64,000 nt of DNA, taken from NCBI RefSeq assembly GCF_014805625.2, contig NW_023998516.1:62001-126000 (forward strand), in the 5' to 3' direction. Source of the DNA: Glossina fuscipes. Lineage: Eukaryota; Arthropoda; Insecta; Diptera; Glossinidae. Both the position numbers and the translations under genes were made by a program. Under the pieces are notes generated by a model. That model made no database searches, was not told the DNA's origin, and was given only the letters and a program-made list of their open reading frames with translations. Below, piece by piece: positions 23,645 to 37,359 of the stretch (position 1 is its first letter; each line of letters opens with the position of its first letter).

Positions 23645-24539
23645 TGAATCAAAAATTAATATCAATACAAATTTTAAAAAACAAAAATTATTCAATGCGG
23701 ACAGATTTCATATAAGAGCTTAGTCCCAAAAAGTTTAGTTTAGTTTCACAAGTTTAAATCATTTTTTGTTAATTACAATTTCTATTATCGTCTGTGAAGT
23801 AAAAGAAAATTATTATTATTATTACTATTATTGTCTGATGTTCACTTCTCCATACGCAACAAAAGAAAGAAGAATTCTTTAAGGATTACGTTGTGCTCCT
23901 TTTGTTTTAAAAAGATTAAGAAGAAGGTATGTATACAATATATACCATAAGGTTGTGTGCGTATTTACGTGTTCTTGCTAAAAACAATATTGTGCAACAT
24001 GCTGTTAGATTATTTTTACATCTGAAAGATTAATTGATAAGAGTTAATATCGTGCACAACGAAAGAAATCAAACATTAAGGAAACAATGAATTCGTTGAC
24101 ATTGTGTTCTAACATTGCAACGTTCAGTGTCCATCTAATTAATTTTTATGTTCAACAGAGCGTATTGGAGACAATTGCATATTTACCAAGAAACTATGTA
24201 TCTATTAAGGAAATTAAAAACAAAAAAGGGTTATCTTTCAGGTCACTTATACGATCTGAGTTTCGCTTTAAATCCAAATACAATTCTTTTGAAATTTCAA
24301 TGAAAGATAGAGAAAATATTTGTTCATTTATATTAATGCTCCTGAGAATGAAATTTTTCATTTTTTTCAAAAGAGTGTTTTCATGAAATCGCTATAAAAT
24401 GTTTTAAAAAATGTATAAAACTTTAATGCATTGCATCACTTTAAATAAGGGTACAACAAATTTGTGCGGACATATGCAACAACTAGGAAGGTGTTGAGTC
24501 AAATTCACCTTTTATTGTACTGACCGAAATAAAATCATT
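23645..24539. other. AT-rich noncoding DNA
   Basis: It holds an ATT-rich simple repeat near 23811-23832. The 99-codon frame at 24087-24386 lacks splice or codon support. No exon continuing the large gene was recognised. Confidence 0.4.
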
Positions 24540-24990
24540 TTTTCCATCAGTTTAAGCTTGCCCGTCAGCTTTATCTGTCTGTCCATGTATTTATGCGTTC
24601 AGCGTCTTGTGATAAAATTCGTTACACTGACCCATATAGAAGAAGTCCATTGAAATTGGATTGTTTCGAACGGGGGAATTTTTCCGATCATTTCTCTTTT
24701 GAAGCTCCATTTAAAATGTACCGTTACATAGAAAAAATTCATATTTTTTAATATTGCAGAAAATTTACAAATATTTTTTGCATTTTATCCCACAAAAATG
24801 TTTTTGCACATACCAAAAAGTTTTTAATATTTTATGATGAAAATTGATGCAAAACAAAACTTTTGAATTACATAGACTTATTTTTCAGACCCGTTCTCAT
24901 ATGAAGGTTCACACGATAAATAAGCAGTTATATGCCAACAGGTCGTTAATTTTGATGTTTTGTGACGATACAGGGGCACGTGTGATGTAC
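24540..24990 (+). repeat. Dispersed repeat family D copy
   Basis: TATCTGTCTGTCCATGT, a GAACGGG-type stretch and AGCAGTTATATGCCAACAGG follow in the same order as in 30410-31090. Noncoding. Confidence 0.5.
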
Positions 24991-25334
24991 GGTATTTAAT
25001 TGTCGAGCTGTGTTAGAATTGCCGAACGCATAGGGCATAGAAATAAGCCTCGTCGATTTCACAAACTATATAAAAAAATCAGGATTGGAGTTGATTGCAT
25101 ATTCCTAGTGATAATTATGATTTTAAAATATTGTCTCGAAAGACACGCTTAGTGTTAAATGTTTTCTTATCGGTATTGTTAAGTGAAGTATGAAATTGGG
25201 CCCAGGGGAATATTTATAATTATCGAAAACATACATATATCTTAGCTATTATTATTACTTTTATATACTATTTATTATTGATATTATTATTTTTTATTGT
25301 TATTATTATTATGATTATCATTAACAATTATTAC

Positions 25335-26188
25335 CACGAGAAGGATGCTTTTCCTCGCCCGAGATTGCCCAGAAGAAAGCTTCAGAGACTCCATAGAGCG
25401 TATATATTTGTGATCAGCATTAAATTCTGAATTCTGAATTGATTTAACCATGCCTGTCTGTCCGCCGACTGTCCGCCTATGTCCGCTATAAATATACTCG
25501 TGACCACTAAATGGAATGTATCGATTTGAAGTTTGGCAAAAACATTGAATGTTCTTTCACGCAGTTTGGTGTCGAATTAGCGAAATCGATCCAAGAACAC
25601 GCCTACAGTATCGTGTAAACTGAGAACACCTCGGTTTTTCAAAAGTAATAAAAAATTGTTTTTTTGATCGTGATTATACACTACAGCAAATAAATCTGCA
25701 AAAGTTTGAACTTGTATTCTCTGGATGGTGCTATAAAATCTGCACGAAAGTGGTGGGAATTCGCTTCGTCCTAACATTGTAGTGTATCAAAATTTTTTTG
25801 AATTCCTTTATAACGCGCAAAAGCAAGCTTCAAAAGACCCATTAAATATTTAAATACTTTCAAATTCGGAATGCACTTGAGCACGTCCGCCGGCTCGTCT
25901 GTCCGTCCGTCTGTCTGCCTCTAAGTCGATCAAACGACACTTCTACAACAAGCTCCACGCGTATATTCGACAAAAACTGCGAATACATTTGCTTTATGCT
26001 CGTCATTCAGATGCACGATGGAAATTTTTACTTTTATTTTGGGAATGGAGAAAAATCAGCCGTGCTCACCCCAAATAAGAGAATACGAAATTTTAGATTT
26101 TTTCTTTGTTATTTTTTACACATCTTTAGAATAACCCTGATGGCTACAAAAGATTCAATTGCAGCCGTATATAATTTTCTTACTTATT
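25335..26188 (+). repeat. Dispersed repeat family A, long copy
   Basis: This copy, colinear with 44791-45627, passes through CCAGAAGAAAGC, TTGTGATCAGCATTAAATTC, repeated TGTCCG motifs, ACTGAGAACACCTC, ACTACAGCAAATAAAT, AGTGTATCAAA and TATAACGCGCA, and ends TTTTCTTACTTATT, the reverse of the AACAAGTAAG start of family B. It sits between two ATT-rich microsatellite tracts (25255-25330 and 26190-26215). No coding frame. Confidence 0.75.
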
Positions 26189-26483
26189 GTTATTATTATT
26201 ATGATCATTATTATGACATCTTCTGTCAAAACGCAAATACCGATTGCGGTTAATGTCAACGAACCACGCTGTAGCAATATAACTATTGATTGATTGTGGG
26301 ACAAGATGGTCTAAGATTTCATTCATCTCCTAACGTAACCAATTTGTTGGGAGAAATGCTCAATGACCCTAAGATATTCAAAATGCCGATGTGAATTAGC
26401 CACAAAAATCATGCGATATAGGCGAAGTCATTTACGGGAAAGTTGTTTTTAAATGAAAATGCCATAAACAAATATCTAAGAGA

Positions 26484-27120
26484 AAACAAGTAAGAGACTT
26501 ATATTCAGGGGCCAAATCTCGCATACCCACCATTATACTTTTCGCATTCTACTCTCCAAGTTCTTTTATTTCATACCCATCTGGTACTATTAAGAAAAAA
26601 TAATTGGGCTGCCATTGGACCATTTTTAGCTAGATATACATCTTCATTTGAGGAGTGTACAAAATAGTTTTACACATTCTGTCTTGTTTACGTTATGATA
26701 AATAAAAATAAAACCTCAATAAAGTGAAAAATGATGCATTTAATCACTTGTAAGTTTGTGTGGACATGGCTGTTTTTTTTTTCATTTGTGCACGTGAAGA
26801 GCAGAGCATTTCGTAAGGTATATGTTGAAAATTTTAGTCTTCAAACTTTTATAGTTTGTAACAAATGAGTAAAAACCCACAACATTTTGTTGGAAAAGAC
26901 GGAGTTGCGTTCAGTTTATACTTCACTGCAGCCTCATTTTGCCACATTTGCCCCATTTTCAATACCAACCTGCGGGCAAAAACTTCTAATCTTTCTACCA
27001 AATTTGAAGTCGATATCTTCATTTTCGCCACCGGAAGAGTGTCATCAACCAACACGGCACAGACATACAGACGGACAGACATGGCTAAATCAACTCAGAA
27101 TTTCAGATGCAAGCCTTCGT
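26484..27120 (+). repeat. Dispersed repeat family B, second copy
   Basis: It begins AAACAAGTAAGAGACTTATA and is colinear with 10044-10739 to the ACGGACAGAC core and CTCAGAATTTCA, after which the match fades. The open frames inside it are chance. Confidence 0.7.
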
Positions 27121-29163
27121 GAATCTTTAACCAGTTCAAGGGAAACTTTTAACAAAGAAAAATATTTTTCGAATAAGTTTTCCTGTCGTTTTAATTTTTT
27201 ATTAAGACTGGCTGCATCGAGGTAGTATGTATTACTTTGCATGTTGTTATCGTGCTTTTTACTAATAGAGATTTTTATGGAAGCGAATTTTGTTAACTAA
27301 AGCTCAGGCAATATTTTGCGTATACTTTGAAGGCTAGACGCTAGTCAGGCTGTCCCCAAATCCCCTTAATTGTATTCCGTAAACAGTAAAATCACTTTTG
27401 TTATGTTTTGCGTGACGGCCCACTACTGAAAAGAAATTTTCTCACACTTACACTGTTTTCTTTTATATTTATTCTGTATATACTTAGTTGTTAAATAGGT
27501 CGATTTCAATATTACGATTAATGCTGATTAACAGTTTGAAATAATCTCAAGTGTAATTAATGACAATAGCAGCCTGCAAGTCTTTAGTTAATCACTAAAC
27601 CTTTCAAACTTAAATTATTAACTAATAAGGAATATTCCATTATTGGTATAATTATTACTAGGTGAGGAGAAAAATGCAAGAATGCGGTTTTAATAATAAC
27701 AATGATGACGCCGTAGGAAAGACCTAAAAATGCAAAGCCATTTAACTTCTTTATCTTTCTTTCTCATCCAATTAGTCATAGCAAGGATATCTACCGAAAC
27801 GAAAAGCACAAACCAATACTATTATCTGCTTTAAAAGATATTTTTTCTTGTCCTCTTTTTCCAAAATAATATGTAAAGTCCTCATATTCCATTAAAGCAT
27901 CGAAATGAATTTTCTATGATTAGTGGATTTTACAAGATTCAATTTTCCTCGCTTTCTTGCGCTTCATTCCTTCTGAGAAAACCACACGACGATAGAGATA
28001 GGTATTAATTTGGTTTTTTTTTGACAGGTAGAAATACTTATCGTAGACTATTTAACTGTATATAACTTACTTTTTCTCATGATTCTTTTCAGTTACCTGA
28101 AATAAACGCTTAGCAAAGCATTTCCTTTTTTTCAACCCAACAGTAATGCTATCGTAGTTTGAAACAAATTTATTTTTGTAAGCAGCATCGTAGGACGGCA
28201 TGTATTGATCACTTAAAAACGCTAAGCAAAATACATATTACCCCTGCGTACAAGTGCGTAACGTAGAAGAAAACTTTACTTCTTAAAATATAAACCATTG
28301 AGTTCAATAGCTTATCGCTATCTATCTGTGGCATAGAAATGCCAAGAATTTTGGCCAAAAAAGTCATCCAAGACATACACCCAAGGCAACCGTAGGCTTT
28401 ATTATTGCAATTTTTTTTGTAGAGCAGAGAACGGTTGATAGTCCATTGGTGAGTGATTTCATATGTATATAGTGGTTATACGAAAAGACATCTACCCAAA
28501 CCGAAACAAGTTTTGTTAGGCAGAATCCTAACGGATACATCGGAACGGTATGCTTATCTTCATTATCGAACTTATTTTCTTTTCTTTTTAATTTTTCTTT
28601 ACACACCGTTACTGTATTTAAAAAATATTCCAAGTCAACGAACTCTATTCAGCTCTTATAATAATTTAAGTCTTAGGTGTTAACGTAATTTTCAATTGAC
28701 TCTGCAAACTTTTCAAATGTTAGCCGTTGACTTTCTTTAGCTTTTGTTCGTTTCCTAACCTATATTAAAGCCTAAATGTTTTGACAGCTAAACTATATTT
28801 AATATTCATGCATGCTATCTAAAATGCGCACACGTACGCATATATATCTTTTTTAGCGTAGGATGTTATGATGCGGTGTGAACATAATCATAAAAATGCT
28901 TTAATTACTGGAAAGCGATTATTTTTAATGCTTGAGCACTTAAGTAGATTGTATGTATTTTTTTTCTTTCGATATTTCTCGCCCTTCTTCGTCTTCTTCT
29001 TCTCCTGATTTTTTCCTCTATGGCTTTTTACTTGCAAGTGAAATTCAAATGCATATAATAATCGTTGCTTTTAAATTTTTGTGAATCTTACATTAATACC
29101 TTTTGAGGTCAAGCATGGCGTATGAGTGTGAACGAAATTTACTAAAGATAGACAAAGATAGAA

Positions 29164-29195
<32 letters not shown>

Positions 29196-30080
29196 GGAAA
29201 GGTACAAAAAGGTGAAAAATAAGAAATTTGTTAACTTTAGCATTGGGCCAAAACTTCACCTCTTGTTGCCAATAAGCCTCATTTAGAATCTTTTATTAAT
29301 GGAAACGTTTTTATAAACAGACAGACAGATTAAATACTAATTAATTAGTGTTAAATGACCTAATTTAGCTGTCTCGACCATTTCAAATCTAATGGCGGCT
29401 TTTGTTTCTTTTTCTTATGATATGCTAAATATAGTTACAATAAAGCCAATGTATAAGTGCTTCGGGGAAAATATAGCCATGTGCTAGTATTTGATTTTAT
29501 GAATTAATTTAGTAGAAATTTGGCACAGATATATTTCAGTGATACTGCCGAGTTTAAAGTTCATAATCCTCTTACATGGTACGGATAAACTATTTTCTAA
29601 CTTATGCATCGCAATGAAATCTATATCGTTCCTATAATTTTTGTTAAAACAGAGAAGAACTTTTTAAACCGCATTTAACTTTTTCTATAATAATTAATAA
29701 TTTCTTGAATGCAAAACTTCAAAAGAACACGTCCATTAATGCCTTAAGGAAAGCTTAAAATTTTAATAAATAATTTATATGTATTCAAAGTAGAAAGAAT
29801 TCTGCCAACTCTTTAAGTTCATCTAAGCCTAAAAGCGTATAAAAAACACCTAACGCTAATAAGCCTATAACGTCCGGATCTAAGTACAAAAAAAAATTTT
29901 TCCTTTGTAAAATTTGACTATATTCATAAAGATAGTCTCGACCAAAAGTAGTGCTGATGTGCAGATGTGGGACATGCGGTGAATTGAAGAGCAATTCGAA
30001 TTTTAATCCATACATTTTTTCTATTGTAACCATTGACTTGTGTGACGGTGTATTTGTACCACTATAAATAAACAAGGTGC
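27121..30080. other. Noncoding DNA with a (GA)n tract
   Basis: It includes a GA microsatellite at about 29161-29195. A minus-strand frame of 96 codons at 29785-30075 is discussed as a weak finding. Nothing else was recognised. Confidence 0.35.
29161..29195 (+). repeat. (GA)n microsatellite
   Basis: Near-perfect GA dinucleotide repeat. Confidence 0.95.
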
Positions 30081-30409
30081 AAACTTAGAATACAGTTTTC
30101 GCCTGCAAAAATTTTCATGGAAACACGGCAAATACTCTGCTTTGCGCTATCTTTCTACAATATAGTATGTGAATACACCTTTCACTAATTCGATATTTTA
30201 GATAAAATGGGATAAAAACTTACAACTTGGCTTATATTCTTGATGTTTATATACAGAGGTTAAAAAGTGAATATAATCGCAACTTGCGTACGATCATATA
30301 TACAAAAAAAATATTTGCAGATACATTAAGAGTCCCTACAAATTCTTACTAAAGTCATTTGAAGCTCTAGTGAACTATTGAAATGTCTGAAACTAAAACA
30401 ACTTTTACA

Positions 30410-31090
30410 TCTTACACTGCTTGTGGTACAAAGTATACTAAGTACACTAAGATTTTACATATATCCACTTTTTATTATGCCAAGCGATTCAATATCATTA
30501 TGCAAATCAACTTGTCTGTCCATGTGTTCTTGTGTTCGACGTACAAGGTCGAAACGGGCCACTTATTCTACCGCTCCCTCCATACTTTGATAAGTCGTTA
30601 TATGAAAAGCTATTGCAAATTTTAAAATTTCCTAACAAAATTTGTTGAGGAATAGCATTTCTGCATTTGTTGTGAAAATTTTGGATGAGATCGGGTAATT
30701 TTTTGAACACCCTACAATATATTCGTTCCCACGAAAACCGAACCCTTTTGCGGTAAAAAGGTGCAATTTCTAATATTTCATGAGGAAAATTGGTTCTTAA
30801 TAGTAATTAGACACGAATTTGGACCATATAAGTCTATTTATTGGATCTCGCTCCATATAAGGATTCTCATGGAAAATAAACCCTTACATGCCAAAACAGT
30901 CTAATTTTTAATATTTTAAAATGAAAATTTATTCATATTACTTCTTTGGTATAAAAATGAGCTGGTTTAAATTTAAGTTTCATGGGTTCCAATTTGAGTC
31001 CTCATTCCGTATAAGGGTTTTTATAAATAATAAGGCACTCTTAATATTTTATATAATGAAAAATGATCCGTAGGGGGAGTTTGCCATGAA
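30410..31090 (+). repeat. Dispersed repeat family D, longer copy
   Basis: It begins CACTGCTTGTGGTACAAAG and holds CTTGTCTGTCCATGTGTTC, then CCTTACATGCCAAAACAGTC, matching the order of 24540-24990. Several AT-rich indels separate the blocks. Noncoding. Confidence 0.5.
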
Positions 31091-33031
31091 AATCAATTAA
31101 GTAAATGAGAAGTAAGTCCCTGTACGGTTACAAATTCTAATTTGCAGCTTTTTATGTCGTAAACCGATGAAAAATAATAAAATCTTTAATAAGTAAATTA
31201 AGTTTGCTAAATTTGAATAACGCCGGTTGACGTTCTGAGCATTCTTCAATATGAATATGTTCATGAAAAGTATGCTTTTACGCAGGAATAATAAAAATGT
31301 TTGATATATTGTCGCAAAAGTGAATGAATAATTATGTGTAGGTTGTTATATGCATACGGAACTATTCTTCAAGTTCCTTTTATGTTTTGCCAACTATTTC
31401 AAATATGTTTGGTAAAGTGAAATCAACGTTGCTACGCGGACGAGTGCGACGAGCGTGCATGTGTAACAAGTAGTTTCTCAAACGATTCTATTTGTTTTGT
31501 TACATAACACCTAAAAATATGCACAAGAATGCTTAAAATTTGTTTAATGCAATAGACGTAAATTCGCAGACACATACACCCACATACACGCGCGCACATA
31601 CATGAAAAGGATGTAGGAAGGCAGCTCACTAATATCTATTCATGTTAAAATTTTATGTGCTTTCACTAGCAATAAAAACAACAACAATGGCAGCATTAGT
31701 AATAAAGTTTTTGGAAATTTAGAAATTTTTTATGTTTCAGCTGTTATTTTCTGCTATCGACTTTAGTGACAGGACAATGCAGTTATGTCGTCCATGCAAA
31801 GGGACAGTAAATAGAAGACCATTGCAACAACCATGAGAGAAAGAAAGGACGTAAATTGTCGGTTGATGAACATAGAAAAATGTTGATTGTTTAATATTTT
31901 TTCTTGTTCATTAAAATTGTCAAACTTTTTTTTTAATTTATTTAAATATTTTTCTATATTTAATCTCTATAATTCTAATATTTTAAAGTCATAAAAAAAT
32001 TATTTAATCTCGGTCACATATAAAGTGAATATGAATATAAGTATTTCGTGAAACGTTTTTAAGGGCGGAAAGTCAAGAAATCAATGCTTGAGCTAAAATC
32101 AAATTTTTAGGTATCCATTGAAGTTTATCTCATAGGTCACTTTAATAAATTAGAAGAAAAAAAATTAATTAAAACTAAAATTTTTTATAATCTTGGTTTA
32201 CAGTATAGGAAAAATAAGCTAAACTTTTCATTTGTCACTTTTGAATGCCATCTCTGCAATCTTTGAATGAATTTTAATGTTTAATGATCTCTATCGAATA
32301 AATATGAGCTCATAGAAATGCTTTATCGATTGAGCGGATGTTACTTTTGCAGGTATTTTAAAAGAACGACCAACATAAAATCTAGCTTAACACTAGAGTG
32401 TCTTAAAGCCATAGTAACGTGGATAAGTGAATGGGAGGAGTTTTTAGTTTTTTCTATGCATTTCTAGGTTGTATTTATTAATTAATTATAGTCTTATTTA
32501 TTACGAAAATTGATTTTTTACTTCTGAGCCATACAAGCCAAGTATCTGCGATGTTTAAATTAATTCTTTTCAAATTCACTTGACCTTGTTTGCTTTTTCC
32601 TGTTTCACACATTGCAGCAAATACTTTACCTCTTATCTTTGAATTTCTATCAAAATGAAAACCATTTCGTATAAACTGATCCCCAATTTCCGTAAAATGT
32701 TCGCTTTTCCTCTCATTTCCAGAAATGCTGACTATGTCATCTTCGCACGCGTATTTTACTAATTCTTTAAAACAATCTTCGGCAGACTTTCATTTATATT
32801 AACATTGTTTCTACACGCTAGCTACGCTGACTTGTTCTTTGTTGATGGATACTGTCTAACGCATATATTATAATTTAGCTTTATTGAAAATCTTGTAATG
32901 CTCAAACAGCGGTAAGCGGACTTACAAAAGGTTTTCTTTAAGGTTTTTTTCCCCCTTTTTGATCGCCTTAAATGGTGTGTCTACAAGAATAGGTCTACAA
33001 ATCCTATTTTCTTGAATGATCTGGACCAAAC
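31091..33031. other. AT-rich noncoding DNA
   Basis: Only short frames and no element ends were seen before the solo LTR at 33036. Confidence 0.4.
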
Positions 33032-33035
33032 ATAT

Positions 33036-33474
33036 TGTTACGAAAATCTCAAATCCAGTTAATTTCAGCTAAGTAATTTACCCCAATAATAAATTTCCTA
33101 AAGAAGGAAAAACCAAATGACCATTCGAAGACGCCTTATGCAGCTGCAGGCCGATGAAAACGATTAGCGGAAAAGCTGGCTGGAATTAGAAATAAAACCA
33201 TAAATTTAGGTATAGTAACATGCTTGTAAAAATGTATATAAACAGAATATTTGTGGAAGGGAGAGTTAGTCCGGCAAGAATATAGAAGTTGAGAGTACGG
33301 CCAAAATAAATTGTGAATAATCCTGCATTTTTAAGTAACATAATTGTAAATAAATAATCCTGCTGTTAAGGAATATAATTGCAAATCAAAGAACATTGAA
33401 GTGTATTTCTCTTGATCAAAATATCCACGATCCGGTGATACGAACTGTATCTTACAAAAGCGAATTTCATAACA
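33036..33474 (+). mobile_element. Solo LTR of the resident gypsy family, plus orientation
   Basis: It starts TGTTACGAAAATC and ends TTTCATAACA, the reverse complement of the LTRs at 36977, 41706 and 56171 (shared blocks include GCATGCTTGTAAAAATGTATA-like sequence and GGAAGGGAGAGTTAGTC). It is flanked by ATAT on both sides (33032-33035, 33475-33478), a 4-bp target duplication. The right flank continues as (AT)n. This is a product of LTR-LTR recombination; no internal sequence remains. Confidence 0.9.
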
Positions 33475-34440
33475 ATATATATATATATATATATAGATCT
33501 TCAAGTTTTCGGCTCAGTTTTCATTGCAGAGGGTTTCATATATAAGAGTACGTAGAGGTGGACATAAGATGAGCCTTATGTTAAGAAAACATATAAGCTA
33601 AAATATTGCAACGTGAATCGTCTTATTGTGACTCTACGTTATTTATTCTACCTCTTTTTGAAGTTAAGTTCGCACCGCTTAATTATGATTTTTCGGATAG
33701 TGTAGGTTTTATTTGCTAAATTAGGAGATCTATTTACAAAGTATTGACAGGAACTTATGTTTACAACGCTTTTATTCTCGTTCGAATATTGCGATTCAAC
33801 TTTGGTTACTCGACACTCTAGTCTGACTTTCGATTCACTCTTCGACTCCTTTTAAAAAATTTAACACTTTATTTAGAGTATTTATGTCACTGGTGTTTAA
33901 TAAAGCTAAAGTGAAAGGACAAAAGAACTAATAAAAATATTTTTATATATATCTTTACTTTAGATATTTACTATTAATTGGTTTAGGTCAAATTCTTCCT
34001 TACATTTAGGGTCCAATTGTAACCTTAATAGAAAGCATTTATGCGTTTCTTAACAACACAAATAGAGGAATCAAAAAACCAATGAAGTCTAAATATGTAA
34101 ATATCTCGTTCTTCTTCTCCTATTTTTATATTACAAAAAAAGACAGATAAATTAAATATGTCTCTGCGACTTGTATATCAAAAGCCATGAAAGCTATATA
34201 CAAAATTTCAATTTGGTCTACATGAGTGTTTATGTGTACATATATGTGCGCTATTGTTTCCTCCTTTTATGGTAGAATAGCGTAATGCACAATTTTTTTT
34301 GTAATTAATGGTGCCTGTCAAATCAAAAATCTAACTGTTAATGTTATGCTCCAACGATTACCATCAATTTTGTTGCTTTTGTGCAGTTGATGTCCTAACA
34401 ATTGTTTGTTATAAAACCTTATTGTTAGTTAAAGGATAAT
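33475..34440. other. (AT)n and noncoding DNA
   Basis: An AT dinucleotide run (33475-33495) follows the solo LTR. Sequence near 33.73-33.85 kb resembles 3.29-3.41 kb. No gene. Confidence 0.4.
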
Positions 34441-34444
34441 GGTC

Positions 34445-34790
34445 TTAAGAATTAACCTTATATGCGAGTTTCAGATCATTTGTTTTCTCCTCTCCTTTCA
34501 TTATACCGATCGATTCAGATGTATTTTGTAAATGGATTTAAGTTTATCCGTCCGTGTGTCCATCTTGTTTTCTTTTGTCCAAATTACAGGTTGCAATTTT
34601 CAACGCATTTTGATGGAATTTGGAGTGTTAGCGTGTTTTGGTTCAAGCGCAGACCCTATTAAAAATGGTTCCGATCGGATCACTTTTTCTATCGTTTCCC
34701 CTATAATATCTCATTTTGAAAAGTCATTATGTGACTACATGTAGCACTTAATGGTTGGCCGTCGACCAGTATAGTGTTTTGTTCTTCTTT
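34445..34790 (+). repeat. Dispersed repeat family C copy
   Basis: CCGTCCGTGTGTCCATCTTG, then AATTACAGGTTGCAATTTTC, GTTCCGATCGGATCACTTT and GAAAAGTCATTATGTGACTA are colinear with 46440-46775. Noncoding; the two overlapping open frames here are chance. Confidence 0.65.
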
Positions 34791-36250
34791 TTTTTTTTTA
34801 ATTTTCATGCGTTACTTAACAATGATCTCAAAGGATTCATAAGATTACTCACGACGATCAAGAATATGATAATAGTTAAGACTCGCGGCTATTGTGATGA
34901 TAATATTTTTAACACATAATTGCGGGTTGTTTTCTATACTAATAGAAAGTATGTACATATTAACAAACCATTTGACTATTAGTTATACTGGTCTAGTTAG
35001 TTTAGTACGATAGGATTAATTAAGAAAATCCTTATGCTTTACAAAACTATCATGCAGCTCTAATGAAATGTAATATGGTTAACCATCATATCTTTCTTTT
35101 GAGATACAATCTATTAAAGTTTGCAATTTAATTATTGAATAGAACAGGTTTCAACATAGTCTGGGTTTCCAAAGAGGTCTGGGGGAGCAAAGATAACTTA
35201 CATTTAGTTGCTTAAAAATTAGAATACGTTTACAGAAATTAATCGTTTGGTTGTCGAGGACCGTTTTTGCAAAAAAATGACGAGAGTCGGATATTTCCTT
35301 TATGTGGTTTAAATAAAAGCGATCCAATGATTACACAGACATAGATCGAGTTATTGAATACTTGATTCGGTAAAGGACAATCTTAACGAAAGACTCTCTA
35401 ACGTTTTTCTCGTTTACTTTTATTGTTGTCACGTCTAAAAGCGTAATTAAGAGTTTTTTTTTCGAATACTAAAACTAAAATCTCCAGCTTTTATTTTAAA
35501 GCAAACTGTGAACGAAAAACTTCAACGAACATTTAAAATTCGACGCTAACACTCTACGAGATGATTATTTATTTTTATTACGATTACAGTGACAAAGTGA
35601 ACATAATCCTGTCATTTAACTTTGCGTATAATAAATATGTTATTGACCAAAAATGAATATATATATTTATATATATATACATATATATATTTGTACAGAT
35701 TGCATCTTTGTTTTTCTATTTTTAAGATAAATGAATTATTTGGAAAAGTTCTACATTTTTTCTGTTTCTGTTAGGTTTTTTTCCTTTTTATTAGAATTTG
35801 TTTTCCCATTTTTTATTGTTTTGGTCGATTTCGTTATATTTGACAATTTTTCATTCACTAGCTATTCAGGTCCCATAGCCGTGCATATTTATTTGCTTTA
35901 GCAGTCATTGTTTTTGATTTTGCTTTCGTTACCTCTTTCCTTAACATTCGCATTTAATTATGGATTGCTATTGCAAAAGTTTATGGGTAACACAAAAACG
36001 TTGTTTTCTCTCGGATTGACAGGAATGGTAGTTGCACAGTTTTGTAACAATTGAATATAAAATAAATGCATGTTGTACACGTGTATAGTCAGCGTACGTA
36101 CGTTTTCGAAAACCAACATCTGCAAAACTTAAAACCTTGAACTGTTACAAAATACAAAGCATTACCAATCATAACGGTGTACTGCTTGTTGTATGCTATT
36201 CCACTGTATTCCTGGTCACTACCCCAAGTTCGAATGATGTTGTCACTACG

Positions 36251-36310
36251 ATAATGATAACAATAATAATAATAATAATGATAATAATGATGATGATGAT
36301 GATGATGATG
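36251..36310 (+). repeat. AAT / ATG trinucleotide microsatellite
   Basis: AAT units pass into ATG units; the Ile/Met-rich open frame over it is an artefact of the repeat. Confidence 0.9.
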
Positions 36311-36623
36311 TTAATAGGAGTGATGTTACTAATGCTGGTGCTTGTGATAAAATTTTCAATTCTGTTTGCATGTGAAACTTTTCCTTTTGCGAGTTATTAA
36401 TGTTTATGTTAGCCTATATGTACATACATATATAATTTGGTTAAAGTTTTCAAATTATACATAACGTGTGTGCGCGTCAGCATACGTATGTACATGCATT
36501 CATACGTTGTACAACACATTTTTACATCTAGTAATGTATAAGAGAATGTTTGCCTTAAAACAAGCTCTAAGGCCACACAATTTATATGTAATGTAAAAGC
36601 AATGGCCCTATGCATGCGTATAC

Positions 36624-36652
36624 TCACACACACACACACATACACACACACA
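36624..36652 (+). repeat. (AC)n microsatellite
   Basis: AC dinucleotide run with one TA interruption. Confidence 0.9.
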
Positions 36653-36976
36653 AGCAATATTTGTATAATTAGTTATAGCAAAGTCAGTTACATTTATGCT
36701 TGTTATGCATCAAATATATTTTTTTACAAATATTCAGTGATTTAAAATTATATATTTCCTATACAAAAGCTTATGTCTGTATTTTATTAAATGTTGTACT
36801 GATTTGTTTTAATTTAAACGCACATAAGAACTTTATAATAAAAACTCGATTTCCCTATTCTCTATTGTGCTTCTTTTTTAAAACAAGTAAAGTTACTATA
36901 GTGACACATGGTCCACCATTAAATACCGCTTTGCCTAATAGAAGAGTTCATGTGATAATTATTGTTGATAATATAT

Positions 36977-37348
36977 TGTTATAAAATTCGCTTTTCTAGG
37001 ATACAGTCCGTACCACTGGATTGTGGATATTTTGTTCAAGAGAACTACACTTCAAAGTTCTTTTATTTACAATTATATTTCCTTAAATGTAGGGTTATTT
37101 ACAATATATTTTTCGCAATACTCTTAACTGCCCAACTTAAATACTCTTTTTCTACTCACTCTCCCTTCCACAAATATTCCATTTATATACATTTTTACAA
37201 TCATGTACTACCTACTTTTATAGTTTCATTTTGAAATCGTTTTCCTCGGCCGGCAGCTGCATGACGCGCTGCGGATGCATTTGGTTTTTCCCTTTTTAAG
37301 GACTTTATTACTTAGTTGGAATGAACAGGATTTGGGATTTCCGTAACA
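36977..37348 (-). repeat. 3' LTR of the gypsy element
   Basis: About 372 bp. It is colinear with the 5' LTR but lacks a short block around TCTGCTTTTCTGGTACT. On the minus strand it is preceded by a purine-rich AGTGGAAGGTAG, a fair polypurine tract. Confidence 0.93.
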
Positions 37349-37359
37349 CTACCTTCCAC

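Larger units (their letters stand above)
34791..36972. other. Noncoding DNA rich in microsatellites
   Basis: It contains (TA)n near 35651-35692, AAT/ATG repeats at 36251-36310 and an AC repeat at 36624-36652. No exon was recognised. Confidence 0.45.

Noticed and set aside
36137..36400. 87-codon plus-strand frame rich in Ile and Met
   Set aside because: It is a translation of the AAT/ATG microsatellite.
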